From contig JAAWBT010000089.1 in NCBI GenBank assembly GCA_022792835.1, forward strand, positions 80,831 to 144,830: a stretch of DNA of 64,000 nucleotides, read 5' to 3'. Below are positions 52,283 to 62,346 of this stretch, one piece after another. The notes beneath the pieces are model-generated. The model had not been told where the DNA came from. It made no database searches and saw only the letters and a program-made list of their open reading frames with translations. Made by a program: the position numbers and the translations under genes. Origin of the DNA: Lachnospiraceae bacterium (lineage in GTDB: Bacteria; Bacillota; Clostridia; Lachnospirales; Lachnospiraceae). Position 1 is the first letter of the stretch. Every line of letters starts with the position of its first letter.

Positions 52283-53167
52283 ATGAAGCTTGTCACATAT
52301 TTGTATGAAGGCAGGGAAGCAGCAGGAGTTTTATCGCCGGATGGGACAGAGATTTATCCGGCAAAAGCACTGGGTTTTGCCTGTGAGAACATGAACGGAT
52401 GGATTGATGTTCTGGCCGGAGAGGGACTTTCGGCTTTAAAAAGGGCAGTGGGGAGAGGATGTGAAGAGGCAGTGGCTTTGGATCAAGTGACCCTTCTCGC
52501 CCCGATCCCGGAGCCAAAGCAGGATATGATCTGTCTTGGCATCAATTATATGGCCCACGCGGAGGAATCGGCCCGCTATGCGGAAGAAAGCTTTGGCGGG
52601 GAACGGCCTTATGCCGTCTATTTTTCCAAGCGGGTGGGAGAGGCAGTGAGGCCAGAAGGGGAGATTGACGGCCATTTTGATATGGTGGAGCGGCTGGATT
52701 ATGAAGTGGAGCTGGCGGTGGTGATCGGAAAAGATGCAAAGGGAGTGCCAAAAGAGAAAGCGGCGGATTATATCCTTGGCTATACGATCATCAATGATGT
52801 CAGTGCGAGAGTGATACAGAGCCGCCACAAGCAGTGGTATTTTGGGAAGAGCCTGGACGGCTTTACGCCCATGGGACCTTGGATTGTGACGGCGGATGAG
52901 TTTTCTTTTCCGCCCAGGCTGGCCATTCAGTCAAAGGTCAACGGTGAACTCAGACAGGATAGTAACACGGAGCTTTTGATCTTTGGCGTAGATCATGTGA
53001 TAGAAGAGCTTTCTAAGGGGATGACTCTGAAGGCAGGTACCGTGATTGCCACCGGGACTCCGGCCGGCGCAGGCATGGGATTTGAGCCGCCCCAATTTTT
53101 AAAGACAGGGGATACGGTAGAGTGCATCATTGAGGGCATCGGGACTTTGAAAAATACGGTCAAATAG
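52283..53167 (+). CDS. Fumarylacetoacetate hydrolase (FAH) family protein
   Basis: The 294-residue protein has a short N-terminal domain and the FAH fold with metal ligands in DYEVELAVVIGKD, plus CLGINYMAHA, YTIINDVSARV, GKSLDGFTPMGPW and the closing GTPAGAG. Relatives are hydrolases, decarboxylases or oxaloacetate-processing enzymes for 2-oxo-3-enoic acids, so the substrate is undetermined. ATG 52283 follows AAAGG; a frame from 52250 starts earlier without a site. Confidence 0.88.
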   Translation: MKLVTYLYEGREAAGVLSPDGTEIYPAKALGFACENMNGWIDVLAGEGLSALKRAVGRGCEEAVALDQVTLLAPIPEPKQDMICLGINYMAHAEESARYAEESFGGERPYAVYFSKRVGEAVRPEGEIDGHFDMVERLDYEVELAVVIGKDAKGVPKEKAADYILGYTIINDVSARVIQSRHKQWYFGKSLDGFTPMGPWIVTADEFSFPPRLAIQSKVNGELRQDSNTELLIFGVDHVIEELSKGMTLKAGTVIATGTPAGAGMGFEPPQFLKTGDTVECIIEGIGTLKNTVK

Positions 53168-53185
53168 AAAAGCTGTCGGAGGATT

Positions 53186-53614
53186 ATGGAAGCGCTTGAA
53201 TTTCGGGAAAATTTTATTGATGTGGATACCTATCTGAAGCTCAGGGATTCTGTGGGCTGGAAAAAACTCACCAGGAAGCAGGCACAGGCAGCTCTGGACG
53301 GAAGTCTCTACACAGTGGGCCTTTATGTCGCAGGCCAGCCGGTGGGAATGGGCAGGATTGTGGGCGACGGGGCAGTGATCTGCTATATTCAGGATTTGAT
53401 TGTCCATCCAAATGCCCAGGGGCTTGGCGTGGGCCACATGCTGATGAAGCGGCTGATCGCCTATGTGCGGTCACTCACAGAGGAGGGCACGGAAATGATG
53501 CTGGATTTGATGTGCGCCAAAGGGAGAGAGGCCTTTTACAGCGAGCATGGATTTCTTGCGAGGCCCACAGAAAACCTGGGGCCGGGCATGATCCGGTATC
53601 TGGATAAGAGATGA
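53186..53614 (+). CDS. GNAT-family N-acetyltransferase
   Basis: The 142-residue protein has the acetyl-CoA-binding segment IQDLIVHPNAQGLGVGHMLMKRLI (motif A, Q/RxxGxG/A reading QGLGVG) and the C-terminal AKGREAFYSEHGF. It probably acetylates a small molecule or protein. It begins 18 bases after the FAH-family gene. Confidence 0.85.
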   Translation: MEALEFRENFIDVDTYLKLRDSVGWKKLTRKQAQAALDGSLYTVGLYVAGQPVGMGRIVGDGAVICYIQDLIVHPNAQGLGVGHMLMKRLIAYVRSLTEEGTEMMLDLMCAKGREAFYSEHGFLARPTENLGPGMIRYLDKR

Positions 53615-53620
53615 CAGGAA

Positions 53621-53649
53621 GCGGCGGGAATTCCCGCCGCTATTTTATC
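53621..53649 (+). terminator. Terminator after the acetyltransferase gene
   Basis: GCGGCGGGAA pairs perfectly with TTCCCGCCGC (53621-53640), followed by TATTTTATC. It faces the convergent minus-strand gene ending at 53673. Confidence 0.85.
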
Positions 53650-53672
53650 TTATAGGGAATTCCTTCGGAATT

Positions 53673-54113
53673 CTATTTTCCGGTTTCTGCTTTTTTTAAT
53701 GCATTCCCGATGGCCTCGGTGAGAGCCATGGAGGTATACTGACTGTTTTCGTCGTAGGAAAGACCGGAGATTCCCTGATTTTCCACAACCTGGGCCGCCA
53801 GGTTTTCCATGGAAGGGGCCATCAGAGGATACATGGCGGCCATATCTTCCGAGAGATTCACGAACCGGACTGATTTTATGTAATCAGAATCGACGACCAC
53901 CTCCACATCAATGGCCTGGTTATTTAAGGAAAGGGCTGAGGTGTAAACGCCGGGAGTATACTTCACCGGGTCTGCGCTCACCTTTGTGGTCTTGTTTTTC
54001 GGCGCAAACATAAAGACCAGGAGGATGATGAGCAGGATGCCCATAGCGACAAAAATTCCGGTATAGATCAGCTCTTTCATGCGAAGTACAACAATTTTGG
54101 TTTTGGAACTCAT
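53673..54113 (-). CDS. Membrane-anchored FMN-binding-like protein
   Basis: The 146-residue protein begins MSSKTKIVVLRM, has one membrane helix (about 17-37, GIFVAMGILLIILLVFMFA) and an outward-facing domain of about 100 residues. YTPGVYTSALSLNNQAIDVEVVVDSDYIKSV resembles the start of RnfG/NosR FMN-binding domains. The usual SGAT attachment motif is replaced by NSQYTSMAL, which keeps a Thr. It could bind flavin weakly, or have lost that role. The start at 54113 follows GGAGAAGG; divergent from the alarmone synthetase. Confidence 0.55.
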   Translation of the reverse strand: MSSKTKIVVLRMKELIYTGIFVAMGILLIILLVFMFAPKNKTTKVSADPVKYTPGVYTSALSLNNQAIDVEVVVDSDYIKSVRFVNLSEDMAAMYPLMAPSMENLAAQVVENQGISGLSYDENSQYTSMALTEAIGNALKKAETGK

Positions 54114-54209
54114 AGACCTTCTCCAATGTTCTTTGTACAGGATATGAGAGAAGGGGAAAGAGTATGCGGGAATTGTTCCAGAAAGCAAGTTTCTCTTATC
54201 GGAAAGATG

Positions 54210-54218
54210 TGCTATAAT
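54210..54218 (+). promoter_or_regulatory. Extended -10 promoter of the alarmone synthetase
   Basis: TGCTATAAT (54210-54218) is a perfect extended -10 element; the -35 region (TTTCTC at 54190-54195) is poor, as is typical for this promoter type. Confidence 0.6.
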
Positions 54219-54251
54219 AGGAACGGAACTTTGAAAAAACGACAGGAAGGG

Positions 54252-55004
54252 ATGAGAATTTTGGATATACAGGAACTCAGAATGCAGGATCTGGATATCA
54301 GAGAGTTAAAGCTCAGACAGCTTGACATTCAGGGCTTGAAAGAAAAAAGCAGGCAGATGGAACTTGGCATTGAGATGGAAGAGAAAGTCCGTACCTTCTC
54401 CAACATTATGATGATGTATGACTGCGCGATTCGGGAAGTGAAAACAAAGCTGGAAGTGCTCGACAGCGAATTTTCTGTCCGTTACAATCGAAACCCGATT
54501 TCTTCGATCCGGTCCAGAATTAAAAAACCGGCCAGTATTTATCATAAATTAAAAAAATACGGTCTGGAGATCAATGAGGAAAACGTGCTGACAGGACTCA
54601 ACGATATTGCAGGAGTCCGGGTCATCTGTTCCTTTATCGACGACATTTATATGGTAGGCTCCCTGCTTGCCACCCAGGACGATATCAAGGTTCTGAAGGT
54701 GAAAGACTATATCAAAAATCCTAAACCCAACGGATATCGGAGCTATCATATGATTGTGGAGATCCCGGTATTTTTTTCCAGGGGAAAGACGCCTATGCAC
54801 GTGGAGGTCCAGATCCGGACCATTGCCATGGATTTTTGGGCGAGTCTGGAGCATCAGCTCCGGTATAAAAAGAATATGGAGCAGGTGGACGGTCAGGAGG
54901 AGATCAGCGAACGGCTTTTGGCCTGTGCGGATTCCATTGCGGAGACAGACCGTCAGATGCAGGAAATCAAACGGATGATCGGTGAATTTAAAGATTTATC
55001 ATAA
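54252..55004 (+). CDS. Small alarmone synthetase (RelP/RelQ-type GTP pyrophosphokinase)
   Basis: The ~250-residue protein makes (p)ppGpp. Synthetase motifs are DIAGVRVICSFIDDIYMV, YIKNPKPNGYRSYHMIVE and VEVQIRTIAMDFWASLEHQLRYKK. No hydrolase (HD), TGS or ACT domain is present, so it belongs to the single-domain class. The N-terminal ~30 residues are an unusual tandem of LDI(Q/R)(E/G)L units (LDIQEL, LDIREL, LDIQGL). The start may be ATG 54252, which abuts AGGAAGG, or TTG 54261 with better spacing. It is transcribed from an extended -10 promoter. Confidence 0.88.
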   Translation: MRILDIQELRMQDLDIRELKLRQLDIQGLKEKSRQMELGIEMEEKVRTFSNIMMMYDCAIREVKTKLEVLDSEFSVRYNRNPISSIRSRIKKPASIYHKLKKYGLEINEENVLTGLNDIAGVRVICSFIDDIYMVGSLLATQDDIKVLKVKDYIKNPKPNGYRSYHMIVEIPVFFSRGKTPMHVEVQIRTIAMDFWASLEHQLRYKKNMEQVDGQEEISERLLACADSIAETDRQMQEIKRMIGEFKDLS

Positions 55005-55033
55005 AACAGATTCCCCGTGAAAAGGAGAAAATC

Positions 55034-58000
55034 ATGTCGCTTCAGTTTATTTTGGGCGGTGCGGGCACCGGCAAATCATTTTTTTTAAACCGAAGTCTGG
55101 TGGAGGAGGCAGAAAAATATCCCGAGCGGCAGTTTTTTGCCATTGTACCGGAGCAGTTTACCATGGAGACCCAGAAGGCGCTGGTGATGGGGAGCTTAGG
55201 CCACAGTATTTTGAATATTGACATTGTAAGCTTTGAACGGCTGGCTTACCGGGTCTTTGAGGAACTCTCCTGCATGCCAAAGATCATTCTGGATGACATG
55301 GGAAAGAGTATGCTTCTGCGAAAAACCTGCGCTTTGGTGGAGAAAAAGCTGGAGGTCTATAAAAATCATCTGAACCGGGCCGGCTTTATCGAACAGCTCA
55401 AATCCACCATGTCCGAATTTGGACAGTACCGGATTGGGGAGGAGGAGCTTCTTCGTCTGACAAAGGAGACTGAGAACCGGCCTCTGCTCCATCGGAAACT
55501 GAAAGACATACAGCTTCTTTTTGGCGCCTTTCAGGATGCCATGGGGGAGGGAATGATCACTGCAGAGGAGTTGCTTCCATCCCTGTGCCGGGTCATTCCA
55601 CGCTCTGAAAAGCTCCGGGACAGTGTCATTGCGCTGGACGGATTTACCGGTTTTACACCGGCTCAGTACCAGGTGATCCGGGAGCTCCTTGGCGTCAGCC
55701 GCCGCCTGATGGTGGCAGTCACTATTGACGGGGATGGGGATATCTATAAGGAAGGGCGGAAGGCGGATTTCTTTACCCTGAGCAGGAAAACCATAGCAGC
55801 GCTGGGAAAACTGGCAGAGGAAGTGAAGGCGGGGCGGGAGGAGGATGTGATTTTAAGAGAGCCGGTCAGGTTTCAGGAGTCAGAGGAACTGGCCTTTTTG
55901 TCTGGCAGGCTTTTTAAGGGGAAAGGCGCCATGGAGGGAAAGACAAAGGATGTTTTTCTTTCCGGAGAGGCTTCTCCTCATGAGGAGGTCCGGGCCCTGG
56001 CAGTCCGGCTTTCGGCTCTGGTGCGGGAAGAGGGGTATCGCTACCGGGAGATTGCCATTGTGTGCGGAGATATGGAAGGATACCGGCCGCTTCTTGTACA
56101 GGCCATGGAGGAGGCGGGGCTTCCAGCTTTTCTGGACGATAAGCGGAGCCTTCTCACCAATCCGGCGGTGGAATATATGCGGGCAGCCCTGGAGGCTGTG
56201 GAAAAGGATTTTTCCTATGAAAGTGTGTTTCGGTATCTGAAATGCGGATTTCTTCCCTTTGAGGAGGATCTCCTTTTTGAGATGGAAAATTATGTGTTGG
56301 CTATGGGGATCAGGGGTCACAAGCGGTGGGAGGCACCCTGGGAGACCATCTACAGAGGGGGGGAGCATGTCAATCTGGAGCTTTTAAATGGAGCCAGAGA
56401 ACAGGCGGCGGCCCCGCTTCTTTTTCTGCGGAAGGTATTCCAGAAAAAAGGGGTGACTGTGCGGGAAATGACGGAGGCCCTGTTTCATTTTTTGGATGGG
56501 GGAGGGGTCGGAGAACGGCTTCTTGAGATGGCGGACAGGTTCCGGGAAGAGGGGGCTTACAGTCTGGCCAAAGAATACGAGCAGGCTTACGGACAGCTTC
56601 TCGACCTGTTTGACCGGATCACCGGACTTTTGGGAGATCAGAGCCTTTCTGTCAAAACCTATAATGACGTGCTGGATGCCGGCTGCCGGGAAATCCGGGT
56701 GGGAGTTATTCCGGCGGCCCTGGATAGGATTTTGGTGGGGGATGTGGAGAGGAGCCGTCTGAAAGATATAAAGGCCCTGTTTTTTATTGGGGTCAATGAC
56801 GGAAATGTACCGAAAAAGAAACAGTCCGGCGGACTTTTGTCGGAGCTTGACCGGGAAGAACTGGCTCCCTATGCGGAACTTACCCCTTCCAGAAGGGAAA
56901 GCAGCCTGATCGACAAATTTTATTTTTATCTGACTGTGACAAAACCATCCCACAAACTGTACATTTCTTACGTCTTGGCCGATGAAAAAGGGGAGAGGAA
57001 GAGTCTGTCTCCCTACCTTTCTTATGTTATGCGGCTGTTTCCGGGGCTCTGTGCGGGAACCAGGATAAAAGGAGAAAAAGCAGTTTTAACGAAGGCGCTG
57101 GCTTTCCAGATGCTGGCCGCGGGTATGGAGGAGTACAGGAGCGGAGAAGAAAGCGGGCTGTGGATGGCACTCTACGGCTGTCTTTGGGAGAATGAAGAAG
57201 ACAGGGGCCTTGTGGAGCAGCTGGCGGATGCCGCTTTTTTTTCCTATGATGGAGACCAGATTTCTGCTGCGGCGGCCAGAGCTCTCTACGGGGCTCCCTT
57301 GAGCGGCAGTGTGACCAGGCTGGAAACCTATGCTGCCTGCGCCTATGCCCAGTTTCTCACTTATGGCCTGAAGCTTGTCAGGAGGAAGGAGTTTGAATTT
57401 GCGGCTCTTGATATGGGAAATGTGTTTCACAAAGCCATTGAACTGTGCTTTTGCTATGCGGCCGAGGCGGGAATTCGGATTTCCGATCTTGACGGAGAAG
57501 GAAGGAAGGCGCTGGTGGGGAGAGCCATGGAGGAGGCAGCCGGGACCTTGGGCGTCCATGTGCTAAAATCTTCGGCCAGAAACGAGTACCTTCTGGAACG
57601 GATGGGACGGATCACGGAGAAAACCTTGTGGGCTCTGGGAGAACAGCTTGCGGCGGGAGAGTTTGCGCCGACAGATTTTGAGTTGAATTTCGCCCCCGGG
57701 GAGAGTGCGGCCATGCGGATCTTGTTGACAGACGGCGGAACCATGCAGCTAAAAGGAAAGATCGACCGGGTGGATCTGTTTGAGGAGGCGGACCGGGTCT
57801 ATGTGAAGATCATTGATTATAAGTCCGGCGGAAAGGATTTTGACTTGAATGCAGTTTACGGGGGGCTGGAGTTGCAGCTTGTGGTCTATCTGGATGCAGT
57901 CATGAGGAAAGAACAGAGTAAGTATCCAGATAAGGAGATCATTCCGGCGGGAATGTTCTATTACCAGATTCAGGACCCGATCTTGGAGAGGAAGGGAGAA

Positions 58001-58465
58001 GAAGGAAACTCCCTGGACGCCGTTTTGGAGAGCCTCAGGCCAAAGGGAGTATTCAACGATGAAGAGCGGGTGGTCTCTTTATTTCAGAAAGAAAGACAGA
58101 AAGATGGAAAATCCAGATGGATCCCCGCGGTCATGAAGGGGGGAGAGGTAGTAAAAGCAAAATCTGCCGGAATTTCCAGAAAGCAGTTTACGAATCTGAA
58201 AAACTTTGTGTACCGTCGGATGGAAGAGTTCGGTTCTGCCATTGAAAGAGGGGAGGTTTCCGCAAGGCCGTACAGAAGAAAAGATAAAACCGGCTGTGAT
58301 TACTGTGAGTTCCAGTCCGTGTGCGGCTTTGACCGGAAGCTTTCCGGCTATGAATACCGACGGCTTTTGGAGAAGCCCCCAGAGGAGATCTGGGAAGAGA
58401 TTGCAGGAACAGACAGAGAAGCTGCCGGTCCGGTAGACGGGGATGTGGCGGGAAAGGGCAGGTGA
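55034..58465 (+). CDS. addB: ATP-dependent helicase/nuclease AddB
   Basis: The 1143-residue subunit of the AddAB double-strand-break resection complex has a degenerate helicase front part with Walker A GGAGTGKSFFLN, and a C-terminal nuclease domain (KIDRVDLFEE, VKIIDYKSGGKDFDL). The Fe-S ligands around it are visible: one Cys in YAACAYAQF and three in GCDYCEFQSVCGFD. It processes DNA ends for RecA. It starts 29 bases after the alarmone synthetase behind AAAAGGAGAA. Confidence 0.95.
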   Translation: MSLQFILGGAGTGKSFFLNRSLVEEAEKYPERQFFAIVPEQFTMETQKALVMGSLGHSILNIDIVSFERLAYRVFEELSCMPKIILDDMGKSMLLRKTCALVEKKLEVYKNHLNRAGFIEQLKSTMSEFGQYRIGEEELLRLTKETENRPLLHRKLKDIQLLFGAFQDAMGEGMITAEELLPSLCRVIPRSEKLRDSVIALDGFTGFTPAQYQVIRELLGVSRRLMVAVTIDGDGDIYKEGRKADFFTLSRKTIAALGKLAEEVKAGREEDVILREPVRFQESEELAFLSGRLFKGKGAMEGKTKDVFLSGEASPHEEVRALAVRLSALVREEGYRYREIAIVCGDMEGYRPLLVQAMEEAGLPAFLDDKRSLLTNPAVEYMRAALEAVEKDFSYESVFRYLKCGFLPFEEDLLFEMENYVLAMGIRGHKRWEAPWETIYRGGEHVNLELLNGAREQAAAPLLFLRKVFQKKGVTVREMTEALFHFLDGGGVGERLLEMADRFREEGAYSLAKEYEQAYGQLLDLFDRITGLLGDQSLSVKTYNDVLDAGCREIRVGVIPAALDRILVGDVERSRLKDIKALFFIGVNDGNVPKKKQSGGLLSELDREELAPYAELTPSRRESSLIDKFYFYLTVTKPSHKLYISYVLADEKGERKSLSPYLSYVMRLFPGLCAGTRIKGEKAVLTKALAFQMLAAGMEEYRSGEESGLWMALYGCLWENEEDRGLVEQLADAAFFSYDGDQISAAAARALYGAPLSGSVTRLETYAACAYAQFLTYGLKLVRRKEFEFAALDMGNVFHKAIELCFCYAAEAGIRISDLDGEGRKALVGRAMEEAAGTLGVHVLKSSARNEYLLERMGRITEKTLWALGEQLAAGEFAPTDFELNFAPGESAAMRILLTDGGTMQLKGKIDRVDLFEEADRVYVKIIDYKSGGKDFDLNAVYGGLELQLVVYLDAVMRKEQSKYPDKEIIPAGMFYYQIQDPILERKGEEGNSLDAVLESLRPKGVFNDEERVVSLFQKERQKDGKSRWIPAVMKGGEVVKAKSAGISRKQFTNLKNFVYRRMEEFGSAIERGEVSARPYRRKDKTGCDYCEFQSVCGFDRKLSGYEYRRLLEKPPEEIWEEIAGTDREAAGPVDGDVAGKGR

Positions 58466-58470
58466 GGCGG

Positions 58471-61400
58471 ATGGCAGTGGAATGGACAAGGGAGCAGAGA
58501 CAAATCATCGGGCTTGAGACCAGGAACCTTCTGGTGGCGGCAGCGGCAGGGAGTGGAAAGACAGCTGTTTTGGTGGAGCGGATCATGGCGATGATCACTG
58601 ATGAGAAGACGCCGGTGGATATTGACCGGCTTTTGGTGGTGACTTTTACCAATGCGGCTGCGTCCCAGATGCGGGAGAGGATTGGAAAACGGCTGGCCGA
58701 ACGGCTTTTGGCTGCGCCGGAGGATGAAAACTTAAGGCGGCAGGAAGATCTTGTGCCCCATGCAAAAATCATGACCATCGACAGTTTTTGCCTCTCTGTA
58801 GTGCGAAATTATTTTAGCTTCCTGGATCTGGACCCGGATTTTCGGATTGGGGATGAGGGAGAATTAAAGCTTATACGGGAAGAGGTCATGGCAGAGCTTT
58901 TGGAGGAAAAATATACAGAAGCCTCTCCCAGATTTCTGTTGTTTGTGGAGAGCTATGGGGAGGGGAAGAGCGACGGGCGTATTGCAGAATATATCGAACA
59001 GCTTTACTATTTTGCGGCAGCTTATCCAGAACCGGAACGGCAGCTTTCCCTCTGGAAAGAGCAGCTTAGAGCAGACTCCTGGGAGGAGATTGAGCAGACC
59101 GCGTGGATGAAGGCCATGATGGAAGAAATTCGTCTGGCGGCGGGGGAGCTTTGCAGCCAGTATGAGGCGGCCATGGAGCTTTGTGGGGAGGAAGAGGGGC
59201 TTTCCCCCTATGAGACCATGTTCGCTTCGGATAAACGGTTTGCAGAGGGGCTTTTGAGGGCGGAAAGTTACAAGGATGCGGCAGAGCTTTTGGCCTCTGT
59301 AAAAGGTTCTTTTATGACAAAGCCAAGGATCAGCAAAAAGACATTGGTGGATGAAGAAAAAAAAGAGTTCCTGTCAGCATTGCGGGATTCTATGAAAAAG
59401 GAGCTTATTTCCCTGGCAGAAACCTTTTATCCGGGCTCCATTGCTCAGACCTGTGAAGATATCAGGAAAGTGAGAGAGCCTCTGGAAGAACTTGTGGATC
59501 TGGCGCTTTCCTATGGCCGGGCCTTCGGGGCGGCCAAGCGGGAAAAGAATATGGTGGATTTTAATGACGTGGCTCATTTTGCCTTCCAGATTTTGACGAA
59601 GCCTTCCAGGGACGGCGGTTTCGTCCCTTCCGAGACGGCAAAAGAGCTTGGCGAAAACTTCCATGAGATCATGATTGATGAGTACCAGGACAGCAATTGG
59701 CTCCAGGAGGCCATTTTAAACAGTGTGTCCGGGAAACAGGATGGAAAGCCCAATGTGTTTATGGTGGGGGATGTGAAACAGAGCATTTACCGGTTTCGCC
59801 AGGCCAGACCAGAGTTATTTATGGAAAAATACGAAACCTATACAGATGAGGACGGCCAGTACCAGAAGATTGACCTTCACCAGAATTTCCGGAGCCGGGA
59901 GTCTGTGCTCGGGACAGTGAATTTCCTGTTTGGCCAGCTGATGGAGAAGAAGCTGGGGGGGATCGTCTATGATGAGGCGGCTTCCCTGATACCGGGGAGG
60001 GAGTTTCCGGTCAAAGAGGAGGGGGCTGAGAGACAGGAAGAGGAGACTTTCTGGACGGAAGTGCTCCTGTTGGATCTGGGAAAGATTCCAAAGCTCCAGG
60101 AGCAGGAATTAAAAGAATATCAGGCCAGGGAATTGGAGGCCAGGGCGGTGGCAGAACGGATCAAGGCCCTTGTGTCGCCGGAAAAGGGCTTTTTGGTGTT
60201 GGACAAAGAGAGCGGGCAGTACAGGAGAGCCCGCTACAGTGACATTGTCATTCTTTTGCGGACAGTGAGCGGCTGGGCGGAAGTGTTTACGGATGTTTTG
60301 ATGGAGGCTGGGATCCCGGCTTTTGCGGAGATGAGAACCGGATATTTTACGGCCAGGGAGATCCAGTGTGTCTTGAATCTGCTTCGGATCATTGACAATC
60401 CCATGCAGGACATCCCACTGGCGGCTGTTATGGCTTCCCCAATAGGGAATTTTACTTCGGAAGATCTGGCCATCCTCTCAGCAGCGGCAGGGCAGAGTGG
60501 AAAGCCAGAACCAATCAGGGGCCTTTACGGTGCGCTAAAGGTTTATGGCAAAGGGCAAGAAGAGACAGCGGGGGAGCTTTCACAAAAATCGGCCAGATTT
60601 CTTTCTATGCTTTCTGACTTCCGCAAAAAGGCAGTCTACATGCGGCTTCACGAACTTCTTCGGTATATTCTGGAGCAGACGGGGTACGGCTGTGTGCTGG
60701 CAGCCATGCCGGGGGGAAAGATTCGAAGAAAGAATATGGAGATGCTTTTGAAGCGGGCCGTTGACTATGAGCAGACCAGCTACCAGGGAGTGTTTCAGTT
60801 TGTGCGCTACATCGAGAAGCTGCAGAAGTATTCCATAGATTTCGGGGAGGCGGCCCCCACAGACGGAGGGGAGGATACGGTCCGCATCACCAGCATTCAC
60901 AAGAGTAAAGGGCTGGAGTATCCCATTGTGTTCCTCTCCGGCTCGGGAAAGCCATTTAACAGGCAGGATATGAATCGAAAGATTTTGTTTCACCCAGAGT
61001 TTGGGATGGCCGCGGATTTTGTGGATGTGGAAAAACGGGTAAAGGCGGCTACCCTTCCAAAACGGGTGTTTCAGAGGGCGCTCTTTCTGGAAATGCTGGG
61101 AGAGGAACTGCGTGTCCTTTATGTGGCGCTGACCAGGGCAGAAGAAAAGCTGATCATCACGGGGGCTGACCGATACCTGGAGAGTAAACTGGTCAAATGG
61201 AACAGCCTCAGGCTTAAAAAGGAAGAAGCCCTCCCCTACGCCGCAGTTTCCGGCGCCTCCTGTTATCTGGACTGGATTTTAATGGCCCTGATGAGAAACC
61301 GGGCTTATGGCGGGATTCTCACGGACCGGGGGATCACGCCGCCCATGCTTCATGAGCTCTATCAGAAACAAGTGCCTGTGAAGGTTCGCCTGGTGACCAT

Positions 61401-62196
61401 CCAGGAACTGGTTCATCAGGAAGTGTTCCGGCAGGCTTCTAATAGGTTTCGGAGGGAAGCGCTTAAAGAGGCTGGTTTTGGGGAAGAGGAAGAACGGAAG
61501 GAGCGGCTGAAGCAGTGTCTTTCTTACCGGTATCCTCATGAGGAGGCAGTGACGGCTCCCAGGAAATTCAGTGTCTCGGAGCTGAAGGAAGAGGAGTACA
61601 TGCCAGAGGAGTTTCCAGCAAAATCCCTAGTTCCCCGGTTTTTGGAATCGGAAGAGCCTCTTTTTGGGGCTGCCAGAGGGACGGCTTACCACAGGCTTTT
61701 GGAGCTTTTGTCTTTTCAGACAAAGCCTTTGGACGAGGCGGTTTTTTTGGCAGTGAAGGAATTAGAGAAAACGGGGCTTTTGCCGGGGGATACGGCTAAG
61801 AGTCTGAATCTGGGAAGGATCCGCAGGTTTCTCGCGTCGCCCCTGGGAAGGCGGATGGCAGCGGCAAAAACCTTAAAAAAGGAGCAGCAGTTTGTCATGG
61901 GTCTTCCGGCGGGGGAGATCCGCGCAGAGTACGAAAAAAGTTCTCTGGCCGGGGAGATCATGCTGGTCCAGGGCATCATCGACGCCTGGTTCGAGGAGGA
62001 GGGAGAGCTGGTGTTAGTGGACTATAAGACGGACCGGCTGGATACTTCTGACAGAGAGTCGGCAAAACAGAGCCTTTCGGACCGCTACCGGGTGCAGCTT
62101 GATTATTATCAGGCAGCCCTGGAGATGAGTACAGGCAAACGGGTGAAAGAGCGGTACATCTATTCTTTTTCTCTGGAGGAGGCGGTCTCTGTGTAA
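58471..62196 (+). CDS. addA: ATP-dependent helicase/nuclease AddA
   Basis: The 1241-residue UvrD-type helicase and nuclease has Walker A VAAAAGSGKTAVLVERI, FTNAAASQMRERI, motif II IDEYQDSN, QSIYRFRQARPELF, HKSKGLEYPIVFLSG and YVALTRAEEKL. The C-terminal PD-(D/E)xK nuclease has GTAYHRLLELL and LVDYKTDRLD. It begins 5 bases after addB; the GTG at 58462 overlaps the addB stop but lacks a site. Together they form the RecBCD-equivalent of Firmicutes. Confidence 0.96.
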   Translation: MAVEWTREQRQIIGLETRNLLVAAAAGSGKTAVLVERIMAMITDEKTPVDIDRLLVVTFTNAAASQMRERIGKRLAERLLAAPEDENLRRQEDLVPHAKIMTIDSFCLSVVRNYFSFLDLDPDFRIGDEGELKLIREEVMAELLEEKYTEASPRFLLFVESYGEGKSDGRIAEYIEQLYYFAAAYPEPERQLSLWKEQLRADSWEEIEQTAWMKAMMEEIRLAAGELCSQYEAAMELCGEEEGLSPYETMFASDKRFAEGLLRAESYKDAAELLASVKGSFMTKPRISKKTLVDEEKKEFLSALRDSMKKELISLAETFYPGSIAQTCEDIRKVREPLEELVDLALSYGRAFGAAKREKNMVDFNDVAHFAFQILTKPSRDGGFVPSETAKELGENFHEIMIDEYQDSNWLQEAILNSVSGKQDGKPNVFMVGDVKQSIYRFRQARPELFMEKYETYTDEDGQYQKIDLHQNFRSRESVLGTVNFLFGQLMEKKLGGIVYDEAASLIPGREFPVKEEGAERQEEETFWTEVLLLDLGKIPKLQEQELKEYQARELEARAVAERIKALVSPEKGFLVLDKESGQYRRARYSDIVILLRTVSGWAEVFTDVLMEAGIPAFAEMRTGYFTAREIQCVLNLLRIIDNPMQDIPLAAVMASPIGNFTSEDLAILSAAAGQSGKPEPIRGLYGALKVYGKGQEETAGELSQKSARFLSMLSDFRKKAVYMRLHELLRYILEQTGYGCVLAAMPGGKIRRKNMEMLLKRAVDYEQTSYQGVFQFVRYIEKLQKYSIDFGEAAPTDGGEDTVRITSIHKSKGLEYPIVFLSGSGKPFNRQDMNRKILFHPEFGMAADFVDVEKRVKAATLPKRVFQRALFLEMLGEELRVLYVALTRAEEKLIITGADRYLESKLVKWNSLRLKKEEALPYAAVSGASCYLDWILMALMRNRAYGGILTDRGITPPMLHELYQKQVPVKVRLVTIQELVHQEVFRQASNRFRREALKEAGFGEEEERKERLKQCLSYRYPHEEAVTAPRKFSVSELKEEEYMPEEFPAKSLVPRFLESEEPLFGAARGTAYHRLLELLSFQTKPLDEAVFLAVKELEKTGLLPGDTAKSLNLGRIRRFLASPLGRRMAAAKTLKKEQQFVMGLPAGEIRAEYEKSSLAGEIMLVQGIIDAWFEEEGELVLVDYKTDRLDTSDRESAKQSLSDRYRVQLDYYQAALEMSTGKRVKERYIYSFSLEEAVSV

Positions 62197-62346
62197 GGGA
62201 GTGTATCAGAGAATATACAAATAATTTTCATTTTTTCGGAAATCTTCAGATTCAGTTCATGGTTATACAAGATTTTTCTGATACAATAATGATATCACCG
62301 ATTGATAAAGGGGACACAAATTTAAACACAAAGGAGATGCCGCCAT

